Shown one piece after another: positions 28,185 through 35,655 of a stretch of DNA of 64,000 bases. Location: positions 2,423,501 to 2,487,500 of the forward strand of contig NZ_CP071632.1 of the NCBI RefSeq assembly GCF_017357385.1, read 5' to 3'. A program made the translations under genes and the position numbers. The notes beneath the pieces are model-generated. The model was not told where the DNA came from. It ran no database searches and saw nothing but the letters and a program-made list of their open reading frames with translations. Source of the DNA: Rhizobium sp. NZLR1 (lineage in GTDB: Bacteria; Pseudomonadota; Alphaproteobacteria; Rhizobiales; Rhizobiaceae). Positions within the stretch are counted from its first letter, which is position 1. Every line of letters starts with the position of its first letter.

Positions 28185-28679
28185 TCACAGCGCGTGATAA
28201 TCCCGGTTCATATAGACGAGCGCCGCGTGCTTTTCGCTGAAGCGCACGGCCGCGACCTCGCCGAAGATGACATTGTGCGTCGGCATTTCCTTGATGTCGG
28301 TCACCCGGCAATCGAAGGCTGCGAGCGCATCGGCGAGCACAGGCGCGCCGGTGACCAGCGTCTCAAAACGAGCGCTGGCGAAACGCTCGCTATCGGCAAG
28401 CGACGTCCGTCCGGAAAAGGCGTCGGCAACGCCCTGATGATGAGCGCCGAGCGTGTTCAGCACGAAGACGCCGCTACGGAAAAAGATCTCGTTCTTCGGA
28501 TTGGTGTTGTTGAGGCAGATCAGCACCGAGGCTGGATTGTCCGAGACCGAGCAGGCGGCGGTGATGGTGACGCCGCGGCGCAACTCGCCCATCGCCGTCG
28601 TCACGAGTTGCACATGGCCGGCATAACGGCTCATGGCGTCTCGATAAAGACCGGGGTCGATATGCTGCCTGTTCAACAC
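28185..28679 (-). CDS. Flavin reductase-like FMN-binding protein
   Basis: A 164-residue protein of the HpaC/RutF flavin-reductase family, which supplies reduced FMN to monooxygenases. Family features include the N-terminal FRDAMSRYAGHVQLVTT-like stretch, TITAACSVSDNPASVLICLNN (flavin-binding strand), SGVFVLNTLGAHH, and the C-terminal VYMNRDYHAL. The start is GTG at 28679 with GGAG 6 bases upstream. No flavin-dependent monooxygenase gene is adjacent, so its partner is elsewhere or it is a general flavin reductase. Confidence 0.85.
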   Translation of the reverse strand: MLNRQHIDPGLYRDAMSRYAGHVQLVTTAMGELRRGVTITAACSVSDNPASVLICLNNTNPKNEIFFRSGVFVLNTLGAHHQGVADAFSGRTSLADSERFASARFETLVTGAPVLADALAAFDCRVTDIKEMPTHNVIFGEVAAVRFSEKHAALVYMNRDYHAL

Positions 28680-28858
28680 CTGCTTCTCCCGTGCTTTTCT
28701 GCATGGATCGACTTGTTATCGCGCCAATATGGCGAGCATCAGTTACCTTTTCTACAATAGGACCGGTGAAAAGCACTGCTTCACGCTTGTTTTTCTTTGA
28801 CGATCGCGGCCTTGCGGATAAAAGGGCATGGACGATGGCTTAGGGATCTCCGCCTTTC

Positions 28859-29941
28859 ATGATCAACCTGCGTGGCATAGCAGCCTTTCTGGCGCTGCTG
28901 GGAGCGGCGGCGCAAGGCCATGCGGCCGGCGTGACGATCGGCGTCGTCGCCCCTCAAAACGGCCCGCTCGCTTTGCTCGGCGCCCAGATTGCCGCCGGCG
29001 CCGGTTTCGAGATCCAGCAGTCCGGCAATACCCTCGTCGCCATCAACGAGACCTGCGAGGACAATAGTGGCGCTGCGATTGCCGATGCGCTGGTTGCAGC
29101 CAAGGTGCAGGTCGCGGTCGGCTTTCTCTGTAGCGAGACGCTGGAAGGCGCGCTGCCGAAGCTGAAGGACGCCAACATTCCTGCGATGACCGTCTCGGCG
29201 CGCTCCCGCATCCTGATGGAGGATGCGCTGAAAAACGGCTGGCCGCTGTTTCGCCTGGCGCCCGCCGATGGCGCCGAAGCCGCAAAGATCAACGAAGTGA
29301 TCCTGAAGGACTGGGCCGCAGATCCGATCGCACTGATCGAGGACGGCACCATCCATGGCCGCGAACTGACGGAAGCGGTGCGCAATGCGCTGGAGCAGAA
29401 CGGCCTGAAGCCGGTCTTTACCGATACCTACCGGCCAGGACAGGAGCAGCAGATCGCTCTCGTGCGCCGCCTGAAACGGGCCGGTGCGAGCAGGGTTTTC
29501 ATCGGCGGCGATCGCAACGATGTCGCCATCATCGCCCGCGACGCCAAGGCGGAAAACATCCCGCTGTCCATTCTCGGCGGCGATGCCACGCGCGCCGCCG
29601 ACCAGCCGCTGCCGCTCAATGCCGGCGTACGCGCCGTCGCCCTGCCCGAATACGCCGCTCTGCCGGAAGGCACGGCTGCAGCCGACGCGCTGCGTACCAA
29701 AGGCATCGAGCCGGAAGGCTATGTCCTGCCGTCGCTGGCAGCGGCACTGATTGCCGGCCAGGCCGCGGAAGCCGCCGCTGCGGCCGGCAAGCCTTTCCAG
29801 GAGGCACTGATGGGCACTACATTCCAGACGCCGGTCGGCGCCATCGTCTTCACCGCCGCGCATGAACTTTCGCAAAACCCGTACCGCCTGCTCGAATGGC
29901 GGGGCAACGGCTTTTTTCCACCGGCCGCGCCGCCGCAATGA
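28859..29941 (+). CDS. Periplasmic ABC-type (branched-chain amino acid-like) substrate-binding protein
   Basis: A 360-residue class I periplasmic binding protein of the LivJ type. It has a clear Sec signal peptide (GIAAFLALLGAAAQGHA, cleavage after A-x-A near residue 22), then GVTIGVVAPQNGPLALLGAQ and the two-lobed receptor fold. No permease or ATPase genes are nearby, so it is an orphan receptor that may serve a remote transporter or a sensor. The ligand is unknown. A good ribosome-binding site is lacking. The nearest is AGGGA about 17 bases upstream, so the start is not firm. Confidence 0.83.
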   Translation: MINLRGIAAFLALLGAAAQGHAAGVTIGVVAPQNGPLALLGAQIAAGAGFEIQQSGNTLVAINETCEDNSGAAIADALVAAKVQVAVGFLCSETLEGALPKLKDANIPAMTVSARSRILMEDALKNGWPLFRLAPADGAEAAKINEVILKDWAADPIALIEDGTIHGRELTEAVRNALEQNGLKPVFTDTYRPGQEQQIALVRRLKRAGASRVFIGGDRNDVAIIARDAKAENIPLSILGGDATRAADQPLPLNAGVRAVALPEYAALPEGTAAADALRTKGIEPEGYVLPSLAAALIAGQAAEAAAAAGKPFQEALMGTTFQTPVGAIVFTAAHELSQNPYRLLEWRGNGFFPPAAPPQ

Positions 29942-30008
29942 GCAGCGGCGCACCAGCCTTGAATTCGGGCGCCACGGTCAAATGGCGGCCCATACGGAGT
30001 GAGATCTG

Positions 30009-30686
30009 ATGACGCTGCCCATTCGCATTGCCCCCTCGATCCTCGCGGCGGATTTCGCCAGGCTCGGCGAGGAGGTGCGCAACGTCACGGCCGCCGGCGC
30101 CGACTGGATCCATCTCGACGTGATGGACGGGCATTTCGTGCCGAACATCTCCTTCGGCGCCGATGTCATCAAGTCGCTACGCTCTTATACCTCAGCCACC
30201 TTCGACTGCCATCTGATGATCTCGCCGGTCGACGACTATCTCGAAGCCTTCGCCAAGGCCGGCTGCGACCGGATTACCGTCCATGCCGAAGCCGGGCCGC
30301 ATCTGCACCGCTCGCTGCAGACCATCCGCAATCTCGGCAAGAAGGTCGGGGTGACGATCAATCCGGCAACCCCGCTCAGCGCCATCGAAAACGTGCTCGA
30401 CGATGTCGACCTCATCCTGATCATGTCGGTCAATCCCGGCTTTGGCGGGCAGAAGTTCATTCCGGCAATGGCTGCCAAGATCGCGGCGGCGAAGTCACTG
30501 ATCGGTGATCGGCCGATCGAACTCGAGGTCGATGGCGGCGTCACGATGGAAACGGCGCCGGCGATCGCCCGCGCCGGCGGCAACGTCCTGGTCGCCGGCT
30601 CGGCAATTTTCAAGGGCGGTACGGTCGAGAACTATCGCCGGACCGTCGCCGATCTGCGTCAGGCAGCCGAAGGGGCACGAACATGA
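30009..30686 (+). CDS. rpe: Ribulose-phosphate 3-epimerase
   Basis: A 225-residue TIM-barrel enzyme that interconverts ribulose-5-phosphate and xylulose-5-phosphate in the pentose-phosphate and Calvin pathways. Family landmarks are IAPSILAADFARLGEEV, the metal/catalytic HLDVMDGHFVPN, DCHLM, MSVNPGFGGQKF, and the phosphate-binding LEVDGGVT and NVLVAGSAIF. GGAGTGAG precedes the ATG. Its stop overlaps the ATG of the next gene (ATGA at 30683-30686), so both are co-translated. Confidence 0.97.
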   Translation: MTLPIRIAPSILAADFARLGEEVRNVTAAGADWIHLDVMDGHFVPNISFGADVIKSLRSYTSATFDCHLMISPVDDYLEAFAKAGCDRITVHAEAGPHLHRSLQTIRNLGKKVGVTINPATPLSAIENVLDDVDLILIMSVNPGFGGQKFIPAMAAKIAAAKSLIGDRPIELEVDGGVTMETAPAIARAGGNVLVAGSAIFKGGTVENYRRTVADLRQAAEGART

Positions 30687-31408
30687 CAAAGAGTCTGATC
30701 ATCGGTGGCCTGTTTGCCGCCGCATTGGCCGGCCTGCCCGGCCTGTCCCTTGCCGGCGACATCGCCAATATCCAGCCGATCGGCTTTTCCGCCGACGGCA
30801 AGGTCTTCGGATTTCAGGAATTCGGCATCGAGGAGAGTGGCGGCGTCCCCTACTCCAACACCTATTTCGTCGATACCAACAGCGGCCAGTATCTCGAGGG
30901 CACGCCCTTCCACACCGAGATGACCGACAAGGACGCCAATCTTTCCAAGGCGCGGCGGCAGAACCTGACGGCGGCGCGCAGCCAGATGGACAAATACGAT
31001 CTGCTCACCAATCCCGGCCTGATCGCCGCCTTCAATCCGCCGACCGAACTCGGTTCTCCCTCGAAGACCATCCGCTACACGACGCTTGCGACCGACGGCC
31101 CGCCGAAATCGCCCTATACGCTTTCGCTCGGTGAGATGCCGGTGCCGACGCCGAAGGGTTGCGCGGCTGTCGACAAGCGGGTCCTCGGCTTCAGCCTGCA
31201 GATGATCGAGAAGCAAGGCGCTCCGAACCGCCAGGCGGCGCGGCAGGCGACCGCGGTTCCGGCCGATCGCGCCTGTTCGGTCGAATACCGGATCGGCGGC
31301 GCGATGGTCTATCAGCCGGAGGCCGGAAACCAGGTTCACATCGCCCTTATCCTGGCCTTCGACGCCGACAGGAACGGACGCTGGATCGCCGTTCCGGTTC
31401 ATCCCTGA
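30683..31408 (+). CDS. DUF2259 predicted secreted protein
   Basis: A 241-residue exported protein with a Sec signal peptide (SLIIGGLFAAALAGLPGLSLAGD, cleavage near residue 25). The mature part matches DUF2259, including IGFSADGKVFGFQEFGIEESGG and SNTYFVDTN, and a C-terminal HIALILAFDADRNGRWIAVPVHP. The family is found in rhizobia and relatives and has no known function. It is translationally coupled to rpe through ATGA, which is likely a conserved arrangement rather than a functional link. Confidence 0.85.
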   Translation: MTKSLIIGGLFAAALAGLPGLSLAGDIANIQPIGFSADGKVFGFQEFGIEESGGVPYSNTYFVDTNSGQYLEGTPFHTEMTDKDANLSKARRQNLTAARSQMDKYDLLTNPGLIAAFNPPTELGSPSKTIRYTTLATDGPPKSPYTLSLGEMPVPTPKGCAAVDKRVLGFSLQMIEKQGAPNRQAARQATAVPADRACSVEYRIGGAMVYQPEAGNQVHIALILAFDADRNGRWIAVPVHP

Positions 31409-31415
31409 GCCCGGA

Positions 31416-31490
31416 GATCGCCCAAGGATGGATGGCTCGAGCCCGGATCGCCCCAGGACAGATCGCCCGAGGATGGATCGTCTAAGAGCT
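31416..31490 (+). repeat. Degenerate 15-bp tandem repeat
   Basis: Five units of 15 bp follow each other: GATCGCCCAAGGATG (31416), a diverged unit (31431), GATCGCCCCAGGACA (31446), GATCGCCCGAGGATG (31461) and a partial unit (31476). Two units carry ATG triplets, so the repeat supplies alternative start codons and an N-terminal D-R-P-R-x pentapeptide repeat to the next gene. Confidence 0.7.
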
Positions 31491-31958
31491 GCACGGCCGC
31501 CCTACCCCGATCTGATAGCCGGCGCATTGTTTTGGGGCACGCAGATGCTCGCCTCCGCCATGCTCGGCCTTTACCTCCGCAACGGCCTGCAGACGAGCCG
31601 GCTTGCCGAGGTCGCCGTGCTCTATTTCGCCGGCGGTCTGTTCGCCTGGCCCTTCGCCCTGCCGGTCGCCCGCTTCTTCGCCTATGACAGGCCGCCGGAA
31701 ACGCGTTTTGCCGCCTTCTTCGCGACGCTGACCGCGGTGACGATCGCAATGACCGCCTTCCTCTTCGCCATGGAATACCGGCTCTTCTATTCGCGCTGGC
31801 ACGCGCCCTTCGGCAGTTTCGTCTGGGCTTTTCAGTTCGTCTTCACCAGCGTCAGCGCCGTCTACCAGTTCCTGGTGATCGGTCTTCGCCTTTTCCTGCC
31901 GCTCGGCCTCGTCTGCCTTGTCGCCAGCAGCTATCATCTTGCCAAACGCATGCGTTGA
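31473..31958 (+). CDS. Small multi-pass membrane protein of unknown function
   Basis: About 161 residues with four predicted membrane helices: DLIAGALFWGTQMLASAMLGL, AVLYFAGGLFAWPFALPVA, FFATLTAVTIAMTAFLFAM and AVYQFLVIGLRLFLPLGLVCLVASS. It has no domain I recognise. The start is uncertain because the preceding 15-bp repeat puts in-frame ATGs at 31428 and 31473. The earlier one would add a Asp-Arg-Pro-Arg repeat. GAGG lies close before 31473. It probably follows the DUF2259 gene in one transcript, 60 bases away, and ends about 70 bases before purB. Confidence 0.7.
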   Translation: MDRLRAARPPYPDLIAGALFWGTQMLASAMLGLYLRNGLQTSRLAEVAVLYFAGGLFAWPFALPVARFFAYDRPPETRFAAFFATLTAVTIAMTAFLFAMEYRLFYSRWHAPFGSFVWAFQFVFTSVSAVYQFLVIGLRLFLPLGLVCLVASSYHLAKRMR

Positions 31959-32031
31959 GATTGCCGCCCGTCTTTGCTACACGAGCGCTAACCTCGATGA
32001 AGCAAACCTCTTGAAGTGAAGGCAGCCGCCC

Positions 32032-33339
32032 ATGATCCCGCGTTATTCCCGCCCCGAAATGGTCGCCATCTGGTCTCCCGAAACCAAGTTCCGCATCTGG
32101 TTCGAGATCGAAGCGCATGCCTGCGACGCGCTGGCCGAACTCGGCGTCATCCCCCAATCGGCGGCAAAAACGATCTGGGAAAAAGGCGGTGCGGCAACCT
32201 TCGATGTCGACCGCATCGACGAGATCGAGGCCGTCACCAAGCATGACGTTATCGCCTTCCTGACCCATCTTGCCGAGATCGTCGGCCCGGATGCACGCTT
32301 CGTCCACCAGGGCATGACCTCATCCGACGTGCTCGACACCTGCTTCAACGTCCAGTTGGTTCGCGCCACCGATATCCTCATCGCCGACATCGACCGGCTG
32401 CTCGAGGCGCTCAAAACCCGCGCCTTCGAACACAAGGACACCGTCACCATCGGCCGGTCGCACGGCATTCACGCCGAGCCCACCACCTTCGGCGTCAAGC
32501 TGGCGCTCGCCTATGCCGAATTCGAGCGCTGCCGCCAGCGCCTCGTCGCCGCCCGCGAGGAAGTCGCGACCTGCGCCATCTCGGGCGCCGTCGGCACCTT
32601 CGCCAATATCGATCCGCGCGTCGAGGAACATGTCGCCGAGGCGCTTGGCCTGAAGGCGGAGCCGGTCTCGACCCAGGTCATCCCGCGCGACCGCCACGCC
32701 ATGTATTTCGCCACCCTCGGCGTCGTTGCCTCCTCCATCGAGCGCCTGGCGACCGAAATCCGCCACCTGCAGCGCACCGAAGTGCTGGAAGTGGAAGAAT
32801 ATTTCTCGCCCGGCCAGAAGGGCTCCTCGGCCATGCCGCACAAGCGCAATCCGGTGCTGACCGAAAACCTCACCGGCCTCGCCCGCATGGTCCGCTCCTA
32901 CGCCATGCCGGCCATGGAAAACGTCGCCCTCTGGCACGAGCGCGATATATCCCACTCCTCGGTCGAACGCATGATCGGCCCGGATGCGACCGTCACTCTC
33001 GACTTCGCCCTCTCGCGTCTCGCCGGCGTCATCGAAAAGCTGCTGGTCTACCCCGAGAACATGGAGAAGAACCTCAACAAATTCCGCGGCCTCGTCCACT
33101 CCCAACGCGTCCTCCTGGCTCTGACCCAAGCCGGCGCCTCCCGCGAGGACGCCTACCGCCTGGTGCAGCGCAACGCCATGAAGGTCTGGGAACAGGGCAA
33201 GGATTTTTTGGAGGAGCTGCTCGCCGATGGTGAGGTGCGCGCTGCTCTCTCAGAAGAAGATATCCGGGAGAAGTTCGATCTCGGCTACCATACCAAACAT
33301 GTGGACACGATCTTTCGCCGTGTGTTTGGGAACGCATGA
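32032..33339 (+). CDS. purB: Adenylosuccinate lyase
   Basis: A 435-residue fumarase-superfamily enzyme acting twice in purine synthesis: it cleaves SAICAR to AICAR and adenylosuccinate to AMP. Landmarks are the N-terminal IPRYSRPEMVAIWS, the catalytic His region RSHGIHAEPTTFG, GMTSSDVLDTC, and the superfamily signature SSAMPHKRNPVLTE. It lies 6 kb from purCSQ and is not in their operon. It is followed by a GC-rich hairpin. Confidence 0.97.
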   Translation: MIPRYSRPEMVAIWSPETKFRIWFEIEAHACDALAELGVIPQSAAKTIWEKGGAATFDVDRIDEIEAVTKHDVIAFLTHLAEIVGPDARFVHQGMTSSDVLDTCFNVQLVRATDILIADIDRLLEALKTRAFEHKDTVTIGRSHGIHAEPTTFGVKLALAYAEFERCRQRLVAAREEVATCAISGAVGTFANIDPRVEEHVAEALGLKAEPVSTQVIPRDRHAMYFATLGVVASSIERLATEIRHLQRTEVLEVEEYFSPGQKGSSAMPHKRNPVLTENLTGLARMVRSYAMPAMENVALWHERDISHSSVERMIGPDATVTLDFALSRLAGVIEKLLVYPENMEKNLNKFRGLVHSQRVLLALTQAGASREDAYRLVQRNAMKVWEQGKDFLEELLADGEVRAALSEEDIREKFDLGYHTKHVDTIFRRVFGNA

Positions 33340-33361
33340 GCGACTAACCGCAATGATACGG

Positions 33362-33381
33362 CGGCGCCCTTGCAGGCGCCG
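33362..33381 (+). terminator. Hairpin downstream of purB
   Basis: CGGCGCC (33362-33368) and GGCGCCG (33375-33381) form a perfect 7-bp stem with a 6-base loop. No T-run follows, so termination efficiency is uncertain. Confidence 0.55.
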
Positions 33382-33416
33382 TCCTAGGGCGTCTGAAACA
33401 CGTGCGATTGTGGTGA

Positions 33417-33896
33417 TTAATTTTTCTCAAGCGGCCGTTGTTTCTGCTTCGCCGGCTTGGCTGAGGCTCGTCGCTTACGCAGCACCTCCTTTTTCGGCAC
33501 CACCACATTGGCGGCCTCCGATATCCGGCAAGCCTCCGTCTCGCCCCTGCCCTTGGCCGCCTTGGCGACCAGCTCGTCGAGACGCTTCAGCTCCTCCTCG
33601 TCGAGATTTTCGATGCCGATGAAGCGATTTTCCGCATGGCTGGTCAGGATGATTTCGTTGAGTTTGGCCTGGATCGCCCTTGTGTCGCGCGTCTGGGCGT
33701 TCTGCAACACGAAAACCATCAGGAAGGTGATGATCGTCGTGCCGGTGTTGATGACCAGCTGCCAGGTTTCCGAATAATCGAAGAAGGGGCCGAGTGCCGC
33801 CCAGATCACGACGGCGATGAGCGCCAGGATGAAGATGACGGGTTTGCCCGCCCATTCCGATATCTTGGTTGCGAAGCGGGCGAACAGATGCTGCAT
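33417..33896 (-). CDS. Low-affinity iron permease-family membrane protein
   Basis: About 159 residues. It matches the Iron_permease family: two membrane helices (PVIFILALIAVVIWAALGPFF and QLVINTGTTIITFLMVFVLQ) followed by QNAQTRDTRAIQAKLNEII, an unmistakable family stretch. The rest is a charged cytoplasmic tail with a C-terminal Lys/Arg-rich end. Despite the name from yeast Fet4, iron transport has not been shown for the bacterial members, and the protein is only about a third of Fet4. GGAGG sits 5 bases before the ATG at 33896. No RirA- or Irr-like site is visible upstream. Confidence 0.85.
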   Translation of the reverse strand: MQHLFARFATKISEWAGKPVIFILALIAVVIWAALGPFFDYSETWQLVINTGTTIITFLMVFVLQNAQTRDTRAIQAKLNEIILTSHAENRFIGIENLDEEELKRLDELVAKAAKGRGETEACRISEAANVVVPKKEVLRKRRASAKPAKQKQRPLEKN

Positions 33897-33981
33897 CGTC
33901 ACCTCCGAAATCCTCCCACAAGCCGGTCACACACAACGCGGCGAGAGGTCTCGAGGTTCCGGGAACGGGCGAAGCTTTGAA

Positions 33982-34015
33982 TTCCGGGGATCACGATAAT
34001 TCGAGATCCCCGGAA
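33982..34015 (-). terminator. Long hairpin after the DUF2189 gene
   Basis: TTCCGGGGATC (33982-33992) and GATCCCCGGAA (34005-34015) form a perfect 11-bp stem with a 12-base loop, 9 bases past the stop of the minus-strand DUF2189 gene. No T-run follows. Confidence 0.6.
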
Positions 34016-34023
34016 ACCTTCGA

Positions 34024-34827
34024 TTACACGCCTTCGCGCGCAATCAGCTTGCGATAAAGATGCCAGGTCGCATGGCCAAGGATCGGAATAACCAGCGCCA
34101 GTCCGGCAAAGACCGGGATCGTGCCGATCACGAGCAGTGCCGCAACGATCAGGCCCCAGAGCAGCACCGGCACCGGATTGGCAATCGTCGCCCGGATCGA
34201 GGCGAGGACGGCGGCCACCGCTCCGACATCGCGGTCGAGCAACAGCGGAAAGGTAATCACGGATATCGACAGCACGACGAGCGCAAAGACGAAGCCGATC
34301 AGATTGCCCCAGATGATCAGCTGCATGCCCTCGGCCGTGCCGAAGACCTGGCGGAAGAAATCCGCCATGCTGCGCGGAAACACTTCACCGAGCAGGTTGC
34401 TGTAGAGCGTCTGCGCCGTCACCAGCCAGACGACGAAAAGCGCACAAAGCATCAGCCCGACTGCGACGATCGACGGCAGCGCTGGCGAATGGCGTACGTC
34501 GAGCGCATGTGTCCATGACGTGTCGAGGCCGGCCTCGCGCCGGCGGCTGATCTCGTAAAGGCCGATCGCTGCGATCGGGCCGATCAGCACGAAACCTGCC
34601 ATCAGCGGAAAGACCATCGGCAAAAGATTGGCGCCCGATGACCAGAGCGTCAGGAAGACGCCGGCAATCGGGTACATCAGGCACAGGAACACATAATGCG
34701 ACGGTTTCTCCATGAAATCGTCGTACCCGCGCTTCAGCGCGTCGAAGACGTCGGCGATACTGATGCGATTGACAACGGGCCGCGCTAAGCTTTCGCCTGC
34801 ACCCGTCATGACATGAAATGCCGCCAT
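34024..34827 (-). CDS. DUF2189 integral membrane protein
   Basis: A 267-residue protein with six predicted membrane helices and the DUF2189 N-terminus (NRISIADVFDALKRGYDDFMEKPSHYVFLCLMYPIAGVFL). The family is linked by name to cytochrome c oxidase subunit-like membrane proteins, but its function is unknown. GAGGAG lies 6 bases before the ATG at 34827. The open frame extends 55 codons further upstream without a ribosome-binding site. Its promoter region is shared with the divergent RBBP9-like gene. Confidence 0.85.
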   Translation of the reverse strand: MAAFHVMTGAGESLARPVVNRISIADVFDALKRGYDDFMEKPSHYVFLCLMYPIAGVFLTLWSSGANLLPMVFPLMAGFVLIGPIAAIGLYEISRRREAGLDTSWTHALDVRHSPALPSIVAVGLMLCALFVVWLVTAQTLYSNLLGEVFPRSMADFFRQVFGTAEGMQLIIWGNLIGFVFALVVLSISVITFPLLLDRDVGAVAAVLASIRATIANPVPVLLWGLIVAALLVIGTIPVFAGLALVIPILGHATWHLYRKLIAREGV

Positions 34828-35004
34828 GGCTTTCTCCTCCTCAGCCGAGACCTGGTCGGCGGCGGACACGCAATCGGCGGGCAAGCCGACACGAAATCCG
34901 CAACCGGCACTGGAGCAATATAGCAAACCAAAACGCCCGTGTCGCTCTCTCCCTTCACGTCCCCTCTTGACATCTTGGCCGAGCTTTCTCACATCGGCGG
35001 CACT

Positions 35005-35559
35005 ATGAAAGCCTCAGACGCAGATATCCTCATCATTCCCGGCTACACCAACTCAGGGCCGAGCCACTGGCAGAGCCGCTGGGAGGCAAAGCTCAGCACG
35101 GCGCGGCGCGTCGAACAGGCCGAATGGACAAAGCCCGTCCGCGAGGACTGGATCGCCCGTATCGCCGAGGAAGTGAACGCCTCGACCCGTCCGGTCATCC
35201 TCGTTGCCCATTCGCTCGGCGTGGCCTCGGCGATCCACGCCATCCCGCATTTCCGCAAGCCGGTGGCGGGCGCCTTCCTCGTCGCCCCACCCGATGTCGC
35301 CAATCCCGACATCCGCCCGAAGCACCTGATGACCTTCGGCCCCTACCCGCGTGATCCGCTGCCCTTCCCGTCGATCACGGTGGCGAGCCGCAACGATCCG
35401 TTCGGCAGCTACGAACATGCCGACGATATCGCCGGCAGCTGGGGCTCCTTCATCGTCGATGCCGGCGAGGCAGGCCATATCAATGCCGATTCCGGTCACG
35501 GCCCCTGGCCCGAGGGCACGATGGTCTTCGCCCAGTTCCTAAGCAAGCTCTCCGCCTGA
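35005..35559 (+). CDS. RBBP9/YdeN-family serine hydrolase
   Basis: A 184-residue alpha/beta hydrolase. It has the family start DILIIPGYTNSGPSHWQSRWE, nucleophile elbow A-H-S-L-G in LVAHSLGVASA, the acid in VASRNDPFGSYEHA, and the His in DSGHGPWPEG. These match the RBBP9 (YdeN-like) family of small intracellular hydrolases. The true substrate is unknown. The ATG at 35005 fits the family start. An upstream in-frame ATG at 34939 adds an unrelated N-terminus. Confidence 0.87.
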   Translation: MKASDADILIIPGYTNSGPSHWQSRWEAKLSTARRVEQAEWTKPVREDWIARIAEEVNASTRPVILVAHSLGVASAIHAIPHFRKPVAGAFLVAPPDVANPDIRPKHLMTFGPYPRDPLPFPSITVASRNDPFGSYEHADDIAGSWGSFIVDAGEAGHINADSGHGPWPEGTMVFAQFLSKLSA

Positions 35560-35655
35560 TTGAGAAAAACAGGCTGCCCCGCTAGTTGCGCAAGTGCTTT
35601 CTAAGTCTTTCTTAATGGAATGACAGCAGACTGCACCGAGGTGAATTAAGCGAGA

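Noticed and set aside
28781..29953. 390-codon minus-strand open frame opposite the binding-protein gene
   Set aside because: Antisense shadow of a protein with a signal peptide and complete receptor fold.
33417..33896. Iron-responsive operator for the iron-permease-family gene
   Set aside because: No TGA-N9-TCA or Irr-type repeat is visible in its short upstream region, so iron regulation is not supported.
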